The translations under genes were made by a program, and so were the position numbers. The notes beneath the pieces were generated by a model. The model saw only the letters and a list, made by a program, of their open reading frames with translations, had not been told where the DNA came from and did no database searches. A DNA stretch of 64,000 nt. Source: Pseudomonas sp. HN11. Lineage in GTDB: Bacteria; Pseudomonadota; Gammaproteobacteria; Pseudomonadales; Pseudomonadaceae. Shown in pieces: positions 33,989 through 42,232 of the stretch (position 1 is the stretch's first letter; each line of letters begins with the position of its first letter). The DNA is taken from positions 3,545,001-3,609,000 of the forward strand of contig NZ_CP089985.1 in assembly GCF_021390155.1 (NCBI RefSeq). The letters are read 5' to 3'.

Positions 33989-35188
33989 TTACCAGCTCCC
34001 GGACGCCCCGCCGCCGCCACTGGAACCACCGCCGCCGGAGGAACTGCTGCTGGAACTGGAGCGGCTGGAGCTCGAACTCGATCCACTGCCCGAAGACCCC
34101 GACCCGCCGCTGGTCTTGCCAAAGATGAACAGCGCCGCAAACGAGGCAATCGGGAACGCGTACAGCCAGCCGTTACGGCCGAGTTCCATCAGCACTCCCG
34201 CCGCCACATACACCCCCACCGCTGCCAGCAGCCGTGCGATAAAGCCAACGCGGCTTTGCTTCCACGCATCTTTCATGATCACCAGCAGCACCAGGTACAA
34301 CCCCAGTGTCAGCAACGCCCCCAGCGGAAACACCAGCCAGTGGATGAAGTTGACATCGGCATACCGTTGATCAACCACCACCAAGCCCAGGATGTAAGCC
34401 AGCAGCCCGACCACGCAGTAAAACACCGAGCGCGCCATCCACAATGCGCCGAAGGTAGCGCCGCCGATCAGCATCGTCAGCGGCATGACCAGCAGGAACA
34501 CCAGCCAGTCACGGCCGCCGCCGAAGATAGCCAACAGTACGGTGATCGACACCGTGGCAATCAGCGCGCGGCGCCAATGCAATTTGCCGGCACTGATCAG
34601 CACACCGCCGATGGCGCCGATGACAAACGCCAGCAGTATCGCAATGAACTGAGGGTTGATCCCCGGCCCGGCGATTTTGGGCAAATCACCGCCGTCCACC
34701 AGCACCACCAGGTCGTTCACGCCCTGGGAAACACCGCCGATAAAATCCCCCTGACGAAATGCCGGGGTGATGTGTTCTTCGATGATACGGTGCGCCAGCA
34801 AATCCGTGACCGTGCCTTCCAGGCCGTAGCCCACTTCGATACGCACTTTGCGGTCTTCCTTGGCCACCACCAGCAGGATGCCGTCGTTGACGTCCTTGCG
34901 TCCCAACTTCCAGGCGCGGAACAGTTGGTTGGCGTAATCCTCGATGCTCACGCCGCCGGTGGAGGGCACCAGCAAGACGGCCACTTGTGCGCCTTTGCGC
35001 TGTTCGAGGTCTGCGAGCTGGTTTTTCAGACGGGTGGCGGTGGCGGCGTCCAGGGTATTGGTGAGGTCAATCACACGCTGATCGAGGGCCACGCCGATGG
35101 GCGAAGTGTCCGCCTGTACAGCGCCCCATAGACCAAGGAATACCAGCGCTACCAGACTCAAGACGGATTGCCGCAAAATCGCCATCAT
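33989..35188 (-). CDS. TPM-domain membrane protein (YgcG-like)
   Basis: 399 residues. Signal peptide (to about QA, residue 26), then an extracytoplasmic TPM domain (residues 33-175) with VIDLTNTLDAATATRL, the DGILLVVAKEDRKVRIEVGY core and AHRIIEEHITPAFRQGDF. Six to seven membrane helices follow. The last ~40 residues are a Ser/Gly-only tail ending GGGGASGSW, typical of YgcG proteins. TPM proteins are implicated in photosystem or membrane-protein repair, and in bacteria in envelope processes; no enzymatic role is established. Confidence 0.85.
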   Translation of the reverse strand: MMAILRQSVLSLVALVFLGLWGAVQADTSPIGVALDQRVIDLTNTLDAATATRLKNQLADLEQRKGAQVAVLLVPSTGGVSIEDYANQLFRAWKLGRKDVNDGILLVVAKEDRKVRIEVGYGLEGTVTDLLAHRIIEEHITPAFRQGDFIGGVSQGVNDLVVLVDGGDLPKIAGPGINPQFIAILLAFVIGAIGGVLISAGKLHWRRALIATVSITVLLAIFGGGRDWLVFLLVMPLTMLIGGATFGALWMARSVFYCVVGLLAYILGLVVVDQRYADVNFIHWLVFPLGALLTLGLYLVLLVIMKDAWKQSRVGFIARLLAAVGVYVAAGVLMELGRNGWLYAFPIASFAALFIFGKTSGGSGSSGSGSSSSSSRSSSSSSSSGGGGSSGGGGASGSW

Positions 35189-35316
35189 GCTTGGTTACCT
35201 GAAGTTTCATCCTGAAGAAGGCGACTTTACCTTATCGGCGCTATAACGCGTGACCCCGCGCCGTTGACTATCTAAACTGCCTTCACGCATAGCAAAACGC
35301 CATAACCGGGAAGCCC

Positions 35317-36132
35317 ATGGACCTACGTCAGCGCAACAATGTCAGTGTGATGGGCAAGGGGTCTTCGACCCTGGTGTTTTCCCATGGATTCGGCTGCAAC
35401 CAGGCCATGTGGAACTACTTGGCACCGCACTTCCTGGAACGCTTTCGCGTGGTGATGTACGACTTGGTGGGTGCCGGCCTTTCTGACTTGACCGCCTTCG
35501 ACAAGACCAAATACAGCACACTGGACGGCTATGCCCGGGATCTCAATGAAATCATCGACACCTATGCCATCGGCTCCGTGATTCTGGTGGGGCACTCGGT
35601 GAGCGCAATGATCGGCGCCCTCGCCGACCGCCTGGCACCGGGCCGCATCGCGGCGCATGTGATGATCGGTCCCTCGCCGCGCTACATTGACGATGATGGC
35701 TACGTCGGTGGTTTCAAACGCGCCGATATCGACGACTTGCTCGACACCCTCGACAGCAATTTCCTTGGCTGGTCCAGCGCCATGGCCCCGGTCATCATGG
35801 GCGCGCCCGGTCAACCAGCGCTAAGTGAGGCATTGACCGAGAGTTTCTGCCGCACTGAACCCGAAATCGCCAAGCAGTTCGCGCGAGTGACGTTCATGTC
35901 GGACAACCGCCAGGACGTGATCGGCCTGACCACCCCGGTGCTGATCCTGCAATCGAGTGATGACTTGATTGCCCCGGTCGCCGTGGGTGACTACCTGCAC
36001 AGCGTATTGCCCAACAGCACCTATTGCCTGGTGGACAACGTCGGCCACTGCCCGCACATGAGCGCGCCGCAGGCCTGCGCGGCGGCCATGGACAGTTTCC
36101 TGGCACCTTGGGCGGTTGCTCGTGCCAGCTGA
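35317..36132 (+). CDS. RsbQ/KAI2/D14-like alpha/beta hydrolase (putative small-molecule receptor)
   Basis: 271 residues, no signal peptide. The whole chain follows the RsbQ family: VFSHGFGCNQAMWNYLAPHF, YDLVGAGLSD, catalytic Ser in LVGHSVSAMIGA (about residue 96), acid in QSSDDLIAP and His in NVGHCPHMSAP (about 248). RsbQ activates the phosphatase RsbP in Bacillus; plant KAI2 and D14 are butenolide receptors. Here the downstream gene is a PAS-histidine kinase whose start overlaps this gene. The hydrolase therefore likely makes or senses the kinase's ligand. Confidence 0.88.
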   Translation: MDLRQRNNVSVMGKGSSTLVFSHGFGCNQAMWNYLAPHFLERFRVVMYDLVGAGLSDLTAFDKTKYSTLDGYARDLNEIIDTYAIGSVILVGHSVSAMIGALADRLAPGRIAAHVMIGPSPRYIDDDGYVGGFKRADIDDLLDTLDSNFLGWSSAMAPVIMGAPGQPALSEALTESFCRTEPEIAKQFARVTFMSDNRQDVIGLTTPVLILQSSDDLIAPVAVGDYLHSVLPNSTYCLVDNVGHCPHMSAPQACAAAMDSFLAPWAVARAS

Positions 36133-37264
36133 CCTGTTCGACAGCGCCGCCTGCGCCTTGGCCGTCACCTCGGAAGACGGCACGATCCTGCAAGCCAACG
36201 TCCGTTTCAGCGACTGGCTGGGGTTCAGCACCACCGAGCTGTGCGGCAGGCGCTTCCAGGACTTGCTGACCATGGGCGGACGGATCTTCCACCAGACCCA
36301 CCTGGCGCCGATGCTGCGCATGCATGGCAGCGTCACCGAAGTGAAGCTCGACATGGTGCACCACGATGGCCGCAAGGTCACCGTGCTGCTCAACGGCCTC
36401 AAGCGGGAACACGGCGACGGCGCGGTATACGATTTGGCGCTGTTCGGCACCACCGACCGCGATAAGTACGAACGCGAGTTGCTTAACGCTCGCAACCTGG
36501 CTGAAGCGCTGTTGCAGGAAAAGACTGCCACCGAAGTCGCCTTGCAGCAGGCCCAGGCCAAATTGCGCGAGGCCTATGCCATCTCCCAGCGCCGCGCGTT
36601 ATTCGCTGAGCAAATGGTGGCAATTGTCAGCCATGACTTGAAGAACCCGCTCACGGCGATTCGCATGGCGTCGGACTTTCTCCACCGAGGCGACCGCACC
36701 GCCAAGGAACGCCAACTCCTGGGGCATATCGGCCAGTCGTCCGAGCGTGCCCAACGCATGATCGCCGACCTGCTGGACTTTACCCAGGCGCGCGTCGGCC
36801 AGGGCATCACCATCAAGGCAGCGCCGCTGGATCTGCATGAGGTGATTCATCACGCCGTGGATGAACTGCGCGTGGCGTTTCCCAAGGCGACGCTGAAGCA
36901 CCACGCCGAGGGCAATGGCGACGCCAGCCTGGACGCGGATCGCGTACAGCAGATCATCGGCAACCTGGTGGCCAACAGCGTGGCCTATGGCGACCCGCAA
37001 CAGCCGATCACAGTGACGTCACGGTTGGGTGGCGATGCCAGTGAAGTGTCAGTGCACAACTATGGCGATACGATTCCCGAAACACTATTGGCCGGATTAT
37101 TCGAGCCCATGACCCGCGGCACCGACCAGGGCAGTGACGTGCGCAGTGTGGGCTTGGGCCTCTATATCGTGCGCGAGCTGGCCAGGGTGCATGGCGGGGA
37201 TGTGGCGGTAAGCTCCTGCGCCACTGGGGGCACCACCTTTACCGTTAAATTTCAGTCTACATAG
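36122..37264 (+). CDS. Soluble PAS-domain sensor histidine kinase coupled to the RsbQ-like hydrolase
   Basis: 380 residues from GTG 36122 (a TTG at 36116 is possible), overlapping the hydrolase gene by 11 bases. PAS domain about residues 5-120 (LAVTSEDGTILQANVRFSDW, RIFHQTHLAPMLRMHGSV), a long coiled-coil (about 120-165), HisKA VSHDLKNPLTAIRMASDF (phospho-His about 176) and HATPase with N box IIGNLVANSVAYGDP and G box VGLGLYIVRELARVHGGD. No membrane segment. In Bacillus the RsbQ partner RsbP is PAS-coil-PP2C phosphatase; here the phosphatase is replaced by a histidine kinase. No adjacent response regulator. Confidence 0.88.
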   Translation: MPADLFDSAACALAVTSEDGTILQANVRFSDWLGFSTTELCGRRFQDLLTMGGRIFHQTHLAPMLRMHGSVTEVKLDMVHHDGRKVTVLLNGLKREHGDGAVYDLALFGTTDRDKYERELLNARNLAEALLQEKTATEVALQQAQAKLREAYAISQRRALFAEQMVAIVSHDLKNPLTAIRMASDFLHRGDRTAKERQLLGHIGQSSERAQRMIADLLDFTQARVGQGITIKAAPLDLHEVIHHAVDELRVAFPKATLKHHAEGNGDASLDADRVQQIIGNLVANSVAYGDPQQPITVTSRLGGDASEVSVHNYGDTIPETLLAGLFEPMTRGTDQGSDVRSVGLGLYIVRELARVHGGDVAVSSCATGGTTFTVKFQST

Positions 37265-38055
37265 GCGCTGCCCTGCAGCACCGGCTCCACACTGCCCGTC
37301 AGTACCACGCCGCCCTCGCCCGCCCAATGCACCGTCACCGTGCCGCCGTCACATTGCACCTGCACCGTGGCGTCCAGCAACCCACGCCGAATTCCATTGA
37401 CCACCGCACCACAACAGCACGAACCGGAGCCCAACGGCACGCCACCGCCGCGCTCCCAGATGCGCAGGCGGATATGGCCACGGTCGAGTACCTGCGCGAA
37501 ATGCACATTGGTCTTGGCCGGGAACAACGGGTGATTTTCCAGCGCCGGGCCGACGGCCGCCACGTCGACAGCCGTGATGTCTTCCACGAAAAACGTGCAA
37601 TGCGGGTTGCCCATGCTGCACGCCGCCGGGTCGCCATCGATAGGCAAGCGATAGGTATCCATGGCCTCGGCCAGCGGCACCGCCGACCAGTGCAGCGACG
37701 GCTCGCCCATATTCACCGAGACTTGCCGCCCCGCTGCCCGCACACACGTCAGCAAGCCCCGGTCAGTACGCAGCACCACCGAATCCGTGCCCGCCTCATG
37801 CATCAAGCGATCAGCCACACCTCGGGTAGCACTGCCGCAGGCGGCCAGTGGCGTGCCGTTGGGGTTCCAGAATGTGACGCGCGCAACGGCGTCTTCGCAA
37901 TCGAGCACCACGGCCAGTTGGTTGAAACCAATACCGGTGTGGCGGTTGCCGAGTTGGCGGGCGACTTTCGCGGTGATCGGATCGTCCAGGCCACGGCGGT
38001 CGATGATGATGAAATCGTCGCCATGGGCGTGCATTTTCACGAACGGCAAGCGCAT
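37252..38055 (-). CDS. Diaminopimelate epimerase-like protein (divergent DapF paralogue)
   Basis: 267 residues with the duplicated DapF fold. Conserved: an N-terminal strand PFVKMHAHGDDFIIIDRR (usual form MHGLGNDF), first Cys in LAACGSATRGVA (usual CGNGxRC), VNMGEP, SMGNPHC and second Cys in LGSGSCCCGAVV (usual GTGACA). Both catalytic Cys are kept, but surrounding motifs deviate, so it is probably not the housekeeping DapF. It may epimerise another amino acid, such as a proline- or lysine-type substrate. The 3' end overlaps the kinase gene by 13 bases. Confidence 0.8.
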   Translation of the reverse strand: MRLPFVKMHAHGDDFIIIDRRGLDDPITAKVARQLGNRHTGIGFNQLAVVLDCEDAVARVTFWNPNGTPLAACGSATRGVADRLMHEAGTDSVVLRTDRGLLTCVRAAGRQVSVNMGEPSLHWSAVPLAEAMDTYRLPIDGDPAACSMGNPHCTFFVEDITAVDVAAVGPALENHPLFPAKTNVHFAQVLDRGHIRLRIWERGGGVPLGSGSCCCGAVVNGIRRGLLDATVQVQCDGGTVTVHWAGEGGVVLTGSVEPVLQGSAYVD

Positions 38056-38128
38056 GGGCTGTCCTGTGGTCGACCAGTGGGGAACTGAAGGATACCCTGA
38101 ACCGGCCCAACCTTATCGAGAGCCACCT

Positions 38129-38755
38129 ATGCTAATTGTCTTCAGCGGACTGCCCGGCACGGGCAAGACCACCATTGCCCAGGCACTGGCGCGCCAGATC
38201 GGCGCGGTGTACCTGCGCATTGATGTGATTGAACAGGCGATCCGTGATGCAGGCGTGTTGGCGGGCGATGTGGGCGCCAGCGGTTATGGGGTGGCGAGCG
38301 CCTTGGCGTTGAGCAACCTGCGAGTGGGGCAGACGGTGGTGGCTGACTGCGTGAACCCGGTCAAGGAAAGCCGGGAAGCGTGGAAAGCATCCGCTGCAAT
38401 GGCAGGTGTTGAGTTGCTGGATATTCGGGTGGTTTGCGCTGACCGGCAAGAACATCAACGTCGGGTGGAAAGCCGAATGGGGGATATTCCCGGCTTGGTT
38501 CCACCTACTTGGGAGTCGGTGCTGGCGCATGAGTACGAAGACTGGGATGAAGTGCCATGGACGGTTGACACCGCCTTAACGACGCCTGCTCAGGCAATCG
38601 CGATGATTTTGAAGAGACTTACCTCTATGGCAAATCCTGGCTCCGTGTTGAGCGGGCTTGCCTCGCTCACTACAGCACAGCCCCCATCGCCTTCATCAAC
38701 ACCAGGTCCCGCCCATAGATATCCGGGGCATACACCAAGCCGCCCTCGCGATTGA
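38129..38755 (+). CDS. P-loop kinase/ATPase (AAA_33 family)
   Basis: 208 residues from ATG 38129. Walker A SGLPGTGKTTIAQALA lies near the N-terminus, then YLRIDVIEQAIRDAG and a VVADCVNP Walker B-like strand; RQEHQRRVESRM resembles an Arg-rich lid. Family members phosphorylate small molecules or act like zeta toxins. The last ~40 codons (SMANPGSVLSGLASLTT on) read through a REP-like sequence and then antisense to the L,D-transpeptidase 3' end, so the natural C-terminus may originally have been near 38630. Confidence 0.8.
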   Translation: MLIVFSGLPGTGKTTIAQALARQIGAVYLRIDVIEQAIRDAGVLAGDVGASGYGVASALALSNLRVGQTVVADCVNPVKESREAWKASAAMAGVELLDIRVVCADRQEHQRRVESRMGDIPGLVPPTWESVLAHEYEDWDEVPWTVDTALTTPAQAIAMILKRLTSMANPGSVLSGLASLTTAQPPSPSSTPGPAHRYPGHTPSRPRD

Positions 38756-40265
38756 CCTCCACCGTCCAGTAACTCAACAGCACCGGCACCGGCGTAGCCA
38801 GCCTGAACTCATGGGTCACGCCGGTGGCCAGCAATTCATCGGTACGGGTGCGTTCGGCCGGGCTCACCAGCAAATCCCGCAAAAGCAATGGCTGCTCGAC
38901 CCGCACACAGCCCGAACTGAATGCCCGCGGCCCTTTGGTGAACAGCGGTTGGCTCGGTGTGTCGTGCAGATACACCGAATACGGATTGGGGAAACGCATC
39001 ACGATCTTGCCCAACGGGTTGCGCGGACCGGCTTGCTGGCGCAGCAGGATATTGCCGGGGCGTGCCCAGTCCACCTGTTCGGCCGTCAGCGGGTGGCCTT
39101 CGGCATCGAGCACTTGCAGGTTCTGCTGGCGCAGGTATTCCGGGTTGAGGCGGATGGCCGGCAGTTTGTCCTCACGCATGATGGTGGGCGGGATGGTCCA
39201 GGTGGGGTTGAGAGTCAAGCGGGTGATGCGCGATTTGAGCAGCGGCGTCTGACGTTCGGCGCGGCCGACTTGCAGGCGGGTTTGCCATACCGGGATGCCG
39301 CTCTGGTACACGCTAAGTTGTGCGGCGGCGACGTTGACCAGCACGCCTTCGGGCTCCAGGTCCTGGGCCAGCCAGCGGAAGCGTTCGAGGTTGATGCGCA
39401 ACTGTTCGCGACGGATCGCCGGGCTGATATTCAGTTCGGCCACGGTACCGGCGCCGATCACGCCGTCGGCCTGCAAGGAATGGCTGAGCTGGAACGCCTT
39501 GACCGCCTTGACCAGTTCGTCGCGGTATTGCTTGCCGCTGGGCGCCTTGACCAAGTAGCCACCACTGATCAGGCGCTGCGCCAATTCCGGCACACGCGGA
39601 TCTTCCATGCCGGGACGCAGCAGCGGCCCGTTGGCGACGGGGTCCCAATGGGGCAACGGTTGCTGGCGCACAGTGGAATAGGCGTTGCGCAGACTGCGAT
39701 ACAAATCGGCACTGGGCCGCGCCTGATCGAACGCCTGGGCCATGTCTTGCAAGCCCGTGGCGGCAAAGGCCAGCACGTCAAGGTTGGGGTCGCGAGTGGG
39801 TGGCTGGGAATGCCACAGCGGTTCGAAGCGCGATTGTTGCAGGCGCCCGTAATGAAGATCCTGCAGGGCTTGCAAATAATGCTGGCTGACGGCGATATCG
39901 CTGCACAGCACGTTGGCCGTGGCATCCGGCACAGGCAAGCTATAGTGGGTGGGGTCCAGGCCGTCATCGGCGAGCATCAGCAACTGAGATTGCAGGGCTT
40001 GTCGACGTTCATCGGTGGACCACAGCGGCACGTTGCCCTGTTGCTGATAGAAGGCTTGCAGGCGCAGTTGGGCGGCGGCGTCGAGTTGCGGCGCCAGGCT
40101 TGGGCAGACACTGGGCAGTTGCGCCAACGCCTGCTGCACGGGCGCCAGATCGACCGGCGCGGGCGTTGTCACCGGCAACGGCTCGACCGGTAGCGCGTCG
40201 GCTGTCGCGACCAATGGTGCAACGAGCAGGCAAATGCTCAAGTAACATGCGTGTTTTTTGAACAA
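38670..40265 (-). CDS. L,D-transpeptidase, YcbB/LdtD type
   Basis: 531 residues from TTG 40265, which has GGAG nine bases upstream; a TTG at 40280 is an alternative. Signal peptide (YLSICLLVAPLVATADA). A PG_binding-like N-domain follows, then a YkuD catalytic domain with YSVYLHDTPSQPLF and the Cys motif AFSSGCVRVEQPLLLRDLL (about residue 445). Such enzymes form 3-3 cross-links between meso-diaminopimelate residues in the periplasm. Divergent from a second YkuD-type enzyme with only 38 bases between the starts. Confidence 0.88.
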   Translation of the reverse strand: MFKKHACYLSICLLVAPLVATADALPVEPLPVTTPAPVDLAPVQQALAQLPSVCPSLAPQLDAAAQLRLQAFYQQQGNVPLWSTDERRQALQSQLLMLADDGLDPTHYSLPVPDATANVLCSDIAVSQHYLQALQDLHYGRLQQSRFEPLWHSQPPTRDPNLDVLAFAATGLQDMAQAFDQARPSADLYRSLRNAYSTVRQQPLPHWDPVANGPLLRPGMEDPRVPELAQRLISGGYLVKAPSGKQYRDELVKAVKAFQLSHSLQADGVIGAGTVAELNISPAIRREQLRINLERFRWLAQDLEPEGVLVNVAAAQLSVYQSGIPVWQTRLQVGRAERQTPLLKSRITRLTLNPTWTIPPTIMREDKLPAIRLNPEYLRQQNLQVLDAEGHPLTAEQVDWARPGNILLRQQAGPRNPLGKIVMRFPNPYSVYLHDTPSQPLFTKGPRAFSSGCVRVEQPLLLRDLLVSPAERTRTDELLATGVTHEFRLATPVPVLLSYWTVEVNREGGLVYAPDIYGRDLVLMKAMGAVL

Positions 40266-40303
40266 TTGACTTGGCTCCAATCCACACCGGGGACACTTTG
40301 TAG

Positions 40304-41017
40304 ATGCTGACTTTCATGCGCCGCCTCGGCTTGATCGCCGTGACGTTGGCTACGCTGAGCAATTTTGCGCTCGCCGCCAATCAGACCTCTCCTAACTTGT
40401 ATAGCAGCCTGGCGCGCTCGGCTCCAGAACTCAATCCCACTGTACTCAAAAGCGCCCTGAACGCGGTGCAGTGCGCGGTCAATAATGGCGAGGAACGTTC
40501 CGACCGCCTGGCGGTTATTGACTATTCCCAGCCTTCGACCGCCCGTCGGCTGTGGATCTTCGATTTGCGCAAGAAGACCCTGGTATTGCGCGACCTTGTC
40601 GCCCATGGCGCCAAGTCCGGGGAAAACTTCGCCACCCAGTTCTCCAATCTGGAAGGCAGCCACCAGTCCAGCCTTGGCCTGTTCCGCACCCAGGAAAGCT
40701 ACTTGGGCACCCACGGTTACTCGCTGCGCATGGATGGCCTGGAGCCGGGCTTCAATGACCTGGCCCGCGACCGCGCCATCGTCATTCATGCCGCCGACTA
40801 CGTGAGCCCCTTGTGGAGCAAGCGCGAAGGCCGTATCGGCCGCAGCCAGGGTTGCCCGGCGGTACGCCCGCAGGTGGCACGCCAGGTAGTGGACAAGCTC
40901 AAGGATGGGCAGTTCATGTTTTCGTGGTACCCCGACCAGCGCTGGCTGAAGTCGTCGACGTACCTCAATTGCAAACCCCAACAGGTGGCGAGTAGTCGTA
41001 CAATCCGTGGCGGATAG
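40304..41017 (+). CDS. YkuD_2-family murein L,D-transpeptidase catalytic domain protein
   Basis: 237 residues with signal peptide (cut about LAAN, residue 25). YkuD_2 features: LAVIDYSQPSTARRLWIFDL, LVAHGAKSGENFATQFSN, SSLGLFRTQESYLGTHGYSL, RAIVIHAADYV with the His and GRIGRSQGCPAVRP with the catalytic Cys (about residue 189). GGGGA precedes ATG. It is likely a periplasmic enzyme for peptidoglycan remodelling or anchoring. It and the divergent LdtD-type gene could be coregulated from one short shared region. Confidence 0.87.
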   Translation: MLTFMRRLGLIAVTLATLSNFALAANQTSPNLYSSLARSAPELNPTVLKSALNAVQCAVNNGEERSDRLAVIDYSQPSTARRLWIFDLRKKTLVLRDLVAHGAKSGENFATQFSNLEGSHQSSLGLFRTQESYLGTHGYSLRMDGLEPGFNDLARDRAIVIHAADYVSPLWSKREGRIGRSQGCPAVRPQVARQVVDKLKDGQFMFSWYPDQRWLKSSTYLNCKPQQVASSRTIRGG

Positions 41018-41045
41018 CCTGTCCCCATAGATAAGAGAGCGTCGC

Positions 41046-41792
41046 ATGCTTCTACACAAATCCACCTGGATCGAGATCGGGCAGTTTCTGGAACGCAACC
41101 GCACGGTCGTGATTCCCATCGGTTCCAACGAACAGCATGGCCCGACCGGCCTGCTGGGCACCGACTGGATGTGCCCGGAAATCATCGCCCATGAAGCGCA
41201 AAAGAACGCCGACATCCTGATCGGCCCCACCTTCAATATCGGCATGGCCCAGCATCACCTGGGTTTTCCCGGCACCATTTCCCTGCGCCCTTCCACCTTT
41301 ATCGCCGCGATTGGCGATTGGGTGCGCTCGCTGGCCGGGCATGGTTTCGAGAAGATCCTGTTCCTCAACGGCCACGGCGGCAATATCGCCACCATTGAGG
41401 CGGCCTTTTCCGAGCTGTACGCCGAAGCCAGCTTCGCCCGCCGTCCGGCCGGGTTTGCCTTGAAACTGGTGAACTGGTGGGACCTGGAGGGTGTGAACGA
41501 TTTGGCCCAACGCCAATTCCCGGTGGGCCATGGCAGCCATGCCACGCCGTCGGAGATTGCGGTGACGCAGTGGGCGTACCCGGACTCGGTCAAGACGGCC
41601 GATTATTCGCCGCGAATCGCCAACACCGGGCCAATCCGTGAAGCCCTGGACTTCCGCGCGCGCTTCCCGGATGGACGCATGGGATCAGACCCCGCGCTGG
41701 CGACGGTTGAGAAAGGTGGGGAGTTGGTGGCGTTGGCGGCGCAGGGGTTGGTCAAGACGGTCAATGCCTTCAGCAACGAAGCCAAGCCTTAA
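41046..41792 (+). CDS. Creatininase-family amidohydrolase
   Basis: 248 residues, full-length creatininase fold. Metal ligands are in VVIPIGSNEQHGPTGLLGTD (Glu, His, Asp), LNGHGGN (His) and the late Glu in ATPSEIAVTQ. Also FNIGMAQHHLGFPGTISLRP. Family members hydrolyse cyclic or N-formyl amides (creatinine, FAPy, mycofactocin precursor). AGAGAG precedes the start. A single REP follows the stop. Confidence 0.87.
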   Translation: MLLHKSTWIEIGQFLERNRTVVIPIGSNEQHGPTGLLGTDWMCPEIIAHEAQKNADILIGPTFNIGMAQHHLGFPGTISLRPSTFIAAIGDWVRSLAGHGFEKILFLNGHGGNIATIEAAFSELYAEASFARRPAGFALKLVNWWDLEGVNDLAQRQFPVGHGSHATPSEIAVTQWAYPDSVKTADYSPRIANTGPIREALDFRARFPDGRMGSDPALATVEKGGELVALAAQGLVKTVNAFSNEAKP

Positions 41793-41808
41793 GCCGAATA
41801 CAAATCAA

Positions 41809-41838
41809 AATGGGGGAGCAAGCCCGCTCCCACATTCG
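41809..41838. repeat. Single REP element
   Basis: Palindromic sequence AATGGGGGAGCAAGCCCGCT followed by CCCACATTCG: an inverted copy of the Pseudomonas REP core found at 47663 and 62841. It lies between two convergent genes and could serve as a terminator. Confidence 0.8.
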
Positions 41839-41856
41839 GTTATGCGTCGCCTGGAA

Positions 41857-42198
41857 TTATTGGCATTCCTTGGCGGCAAGCTCAAGCCGCGACGGCGTAA
41901 TCGTTGACGCCAGCGGCTTGCGCTCATACAGGAAAACCTTGCCACCGTCCTGGGACTTGTAGGCTTCCAGCACATCATCGGCGGCAATCTTGCTGGTCAG
42001 CACCACTTTGGCGTGGCGCGAGTTCTGCGTCACGGTGGAGGTGATCTTGTGTTTTTCCAGCTTGGGCAGCACGCACTGCACATAGGCTTCAGGCGTTTTG
42101 CTGGTCTGCAAGGTCAGGGTTGGAGCGTTTGGGGCGGAAACACAACCGGCCAGCAGCAGAGAAGCAAAGGCCAAGGCCGGGGCGAAAAAAGCGCGCAT
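41857..42198 (-). CDS. Small lipoprotein, function unknown
   Basis: 113 residues from ATG 42198 (GGAA site). The lipoprotein signal ends in LLLAGC (Cys about 19). The mature part of ~95 residues has the predicted alpha/beta pattern of small outer-membrane lipoproteins (TPEAYVQCVLPKLEKHKITS, HAKVVLTSKIAADDVLEAYK). It follows the periplasmic hypothetical gene by 34 bases and is probably cotranscribed with it. Confidence 0.72.
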   Translation of the reverse strand: MRAFFAPALAFASLLLAGCVSAPNAPTLTLQTSKTPEAYVQCVLPKLEKHKITSTVTQNSRHAKVVLTSKIAADDVLEAYKSQDGGKVFLYERKPLASTITPSRLELAAKECQ

Positions 42199-42232
42199 GA
42201 AAAATTCCTGACGATAAAAATAAAGGTTCACA

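Noticed and set aside
33716..35131. Plus-strand frame of 471 codons opposite the TPM-domain gene
   Set aside because: Mostly antisense shadow; only its first part coincides with the GNAT gene region in another frame.
38658..40193. 511-codon plus-strand frame opposite the L,D-transpeptidase gene
   Set aside because: GC-rich antisense shadow. The opposite strand has signal peptide and YkuD catalytic motif.
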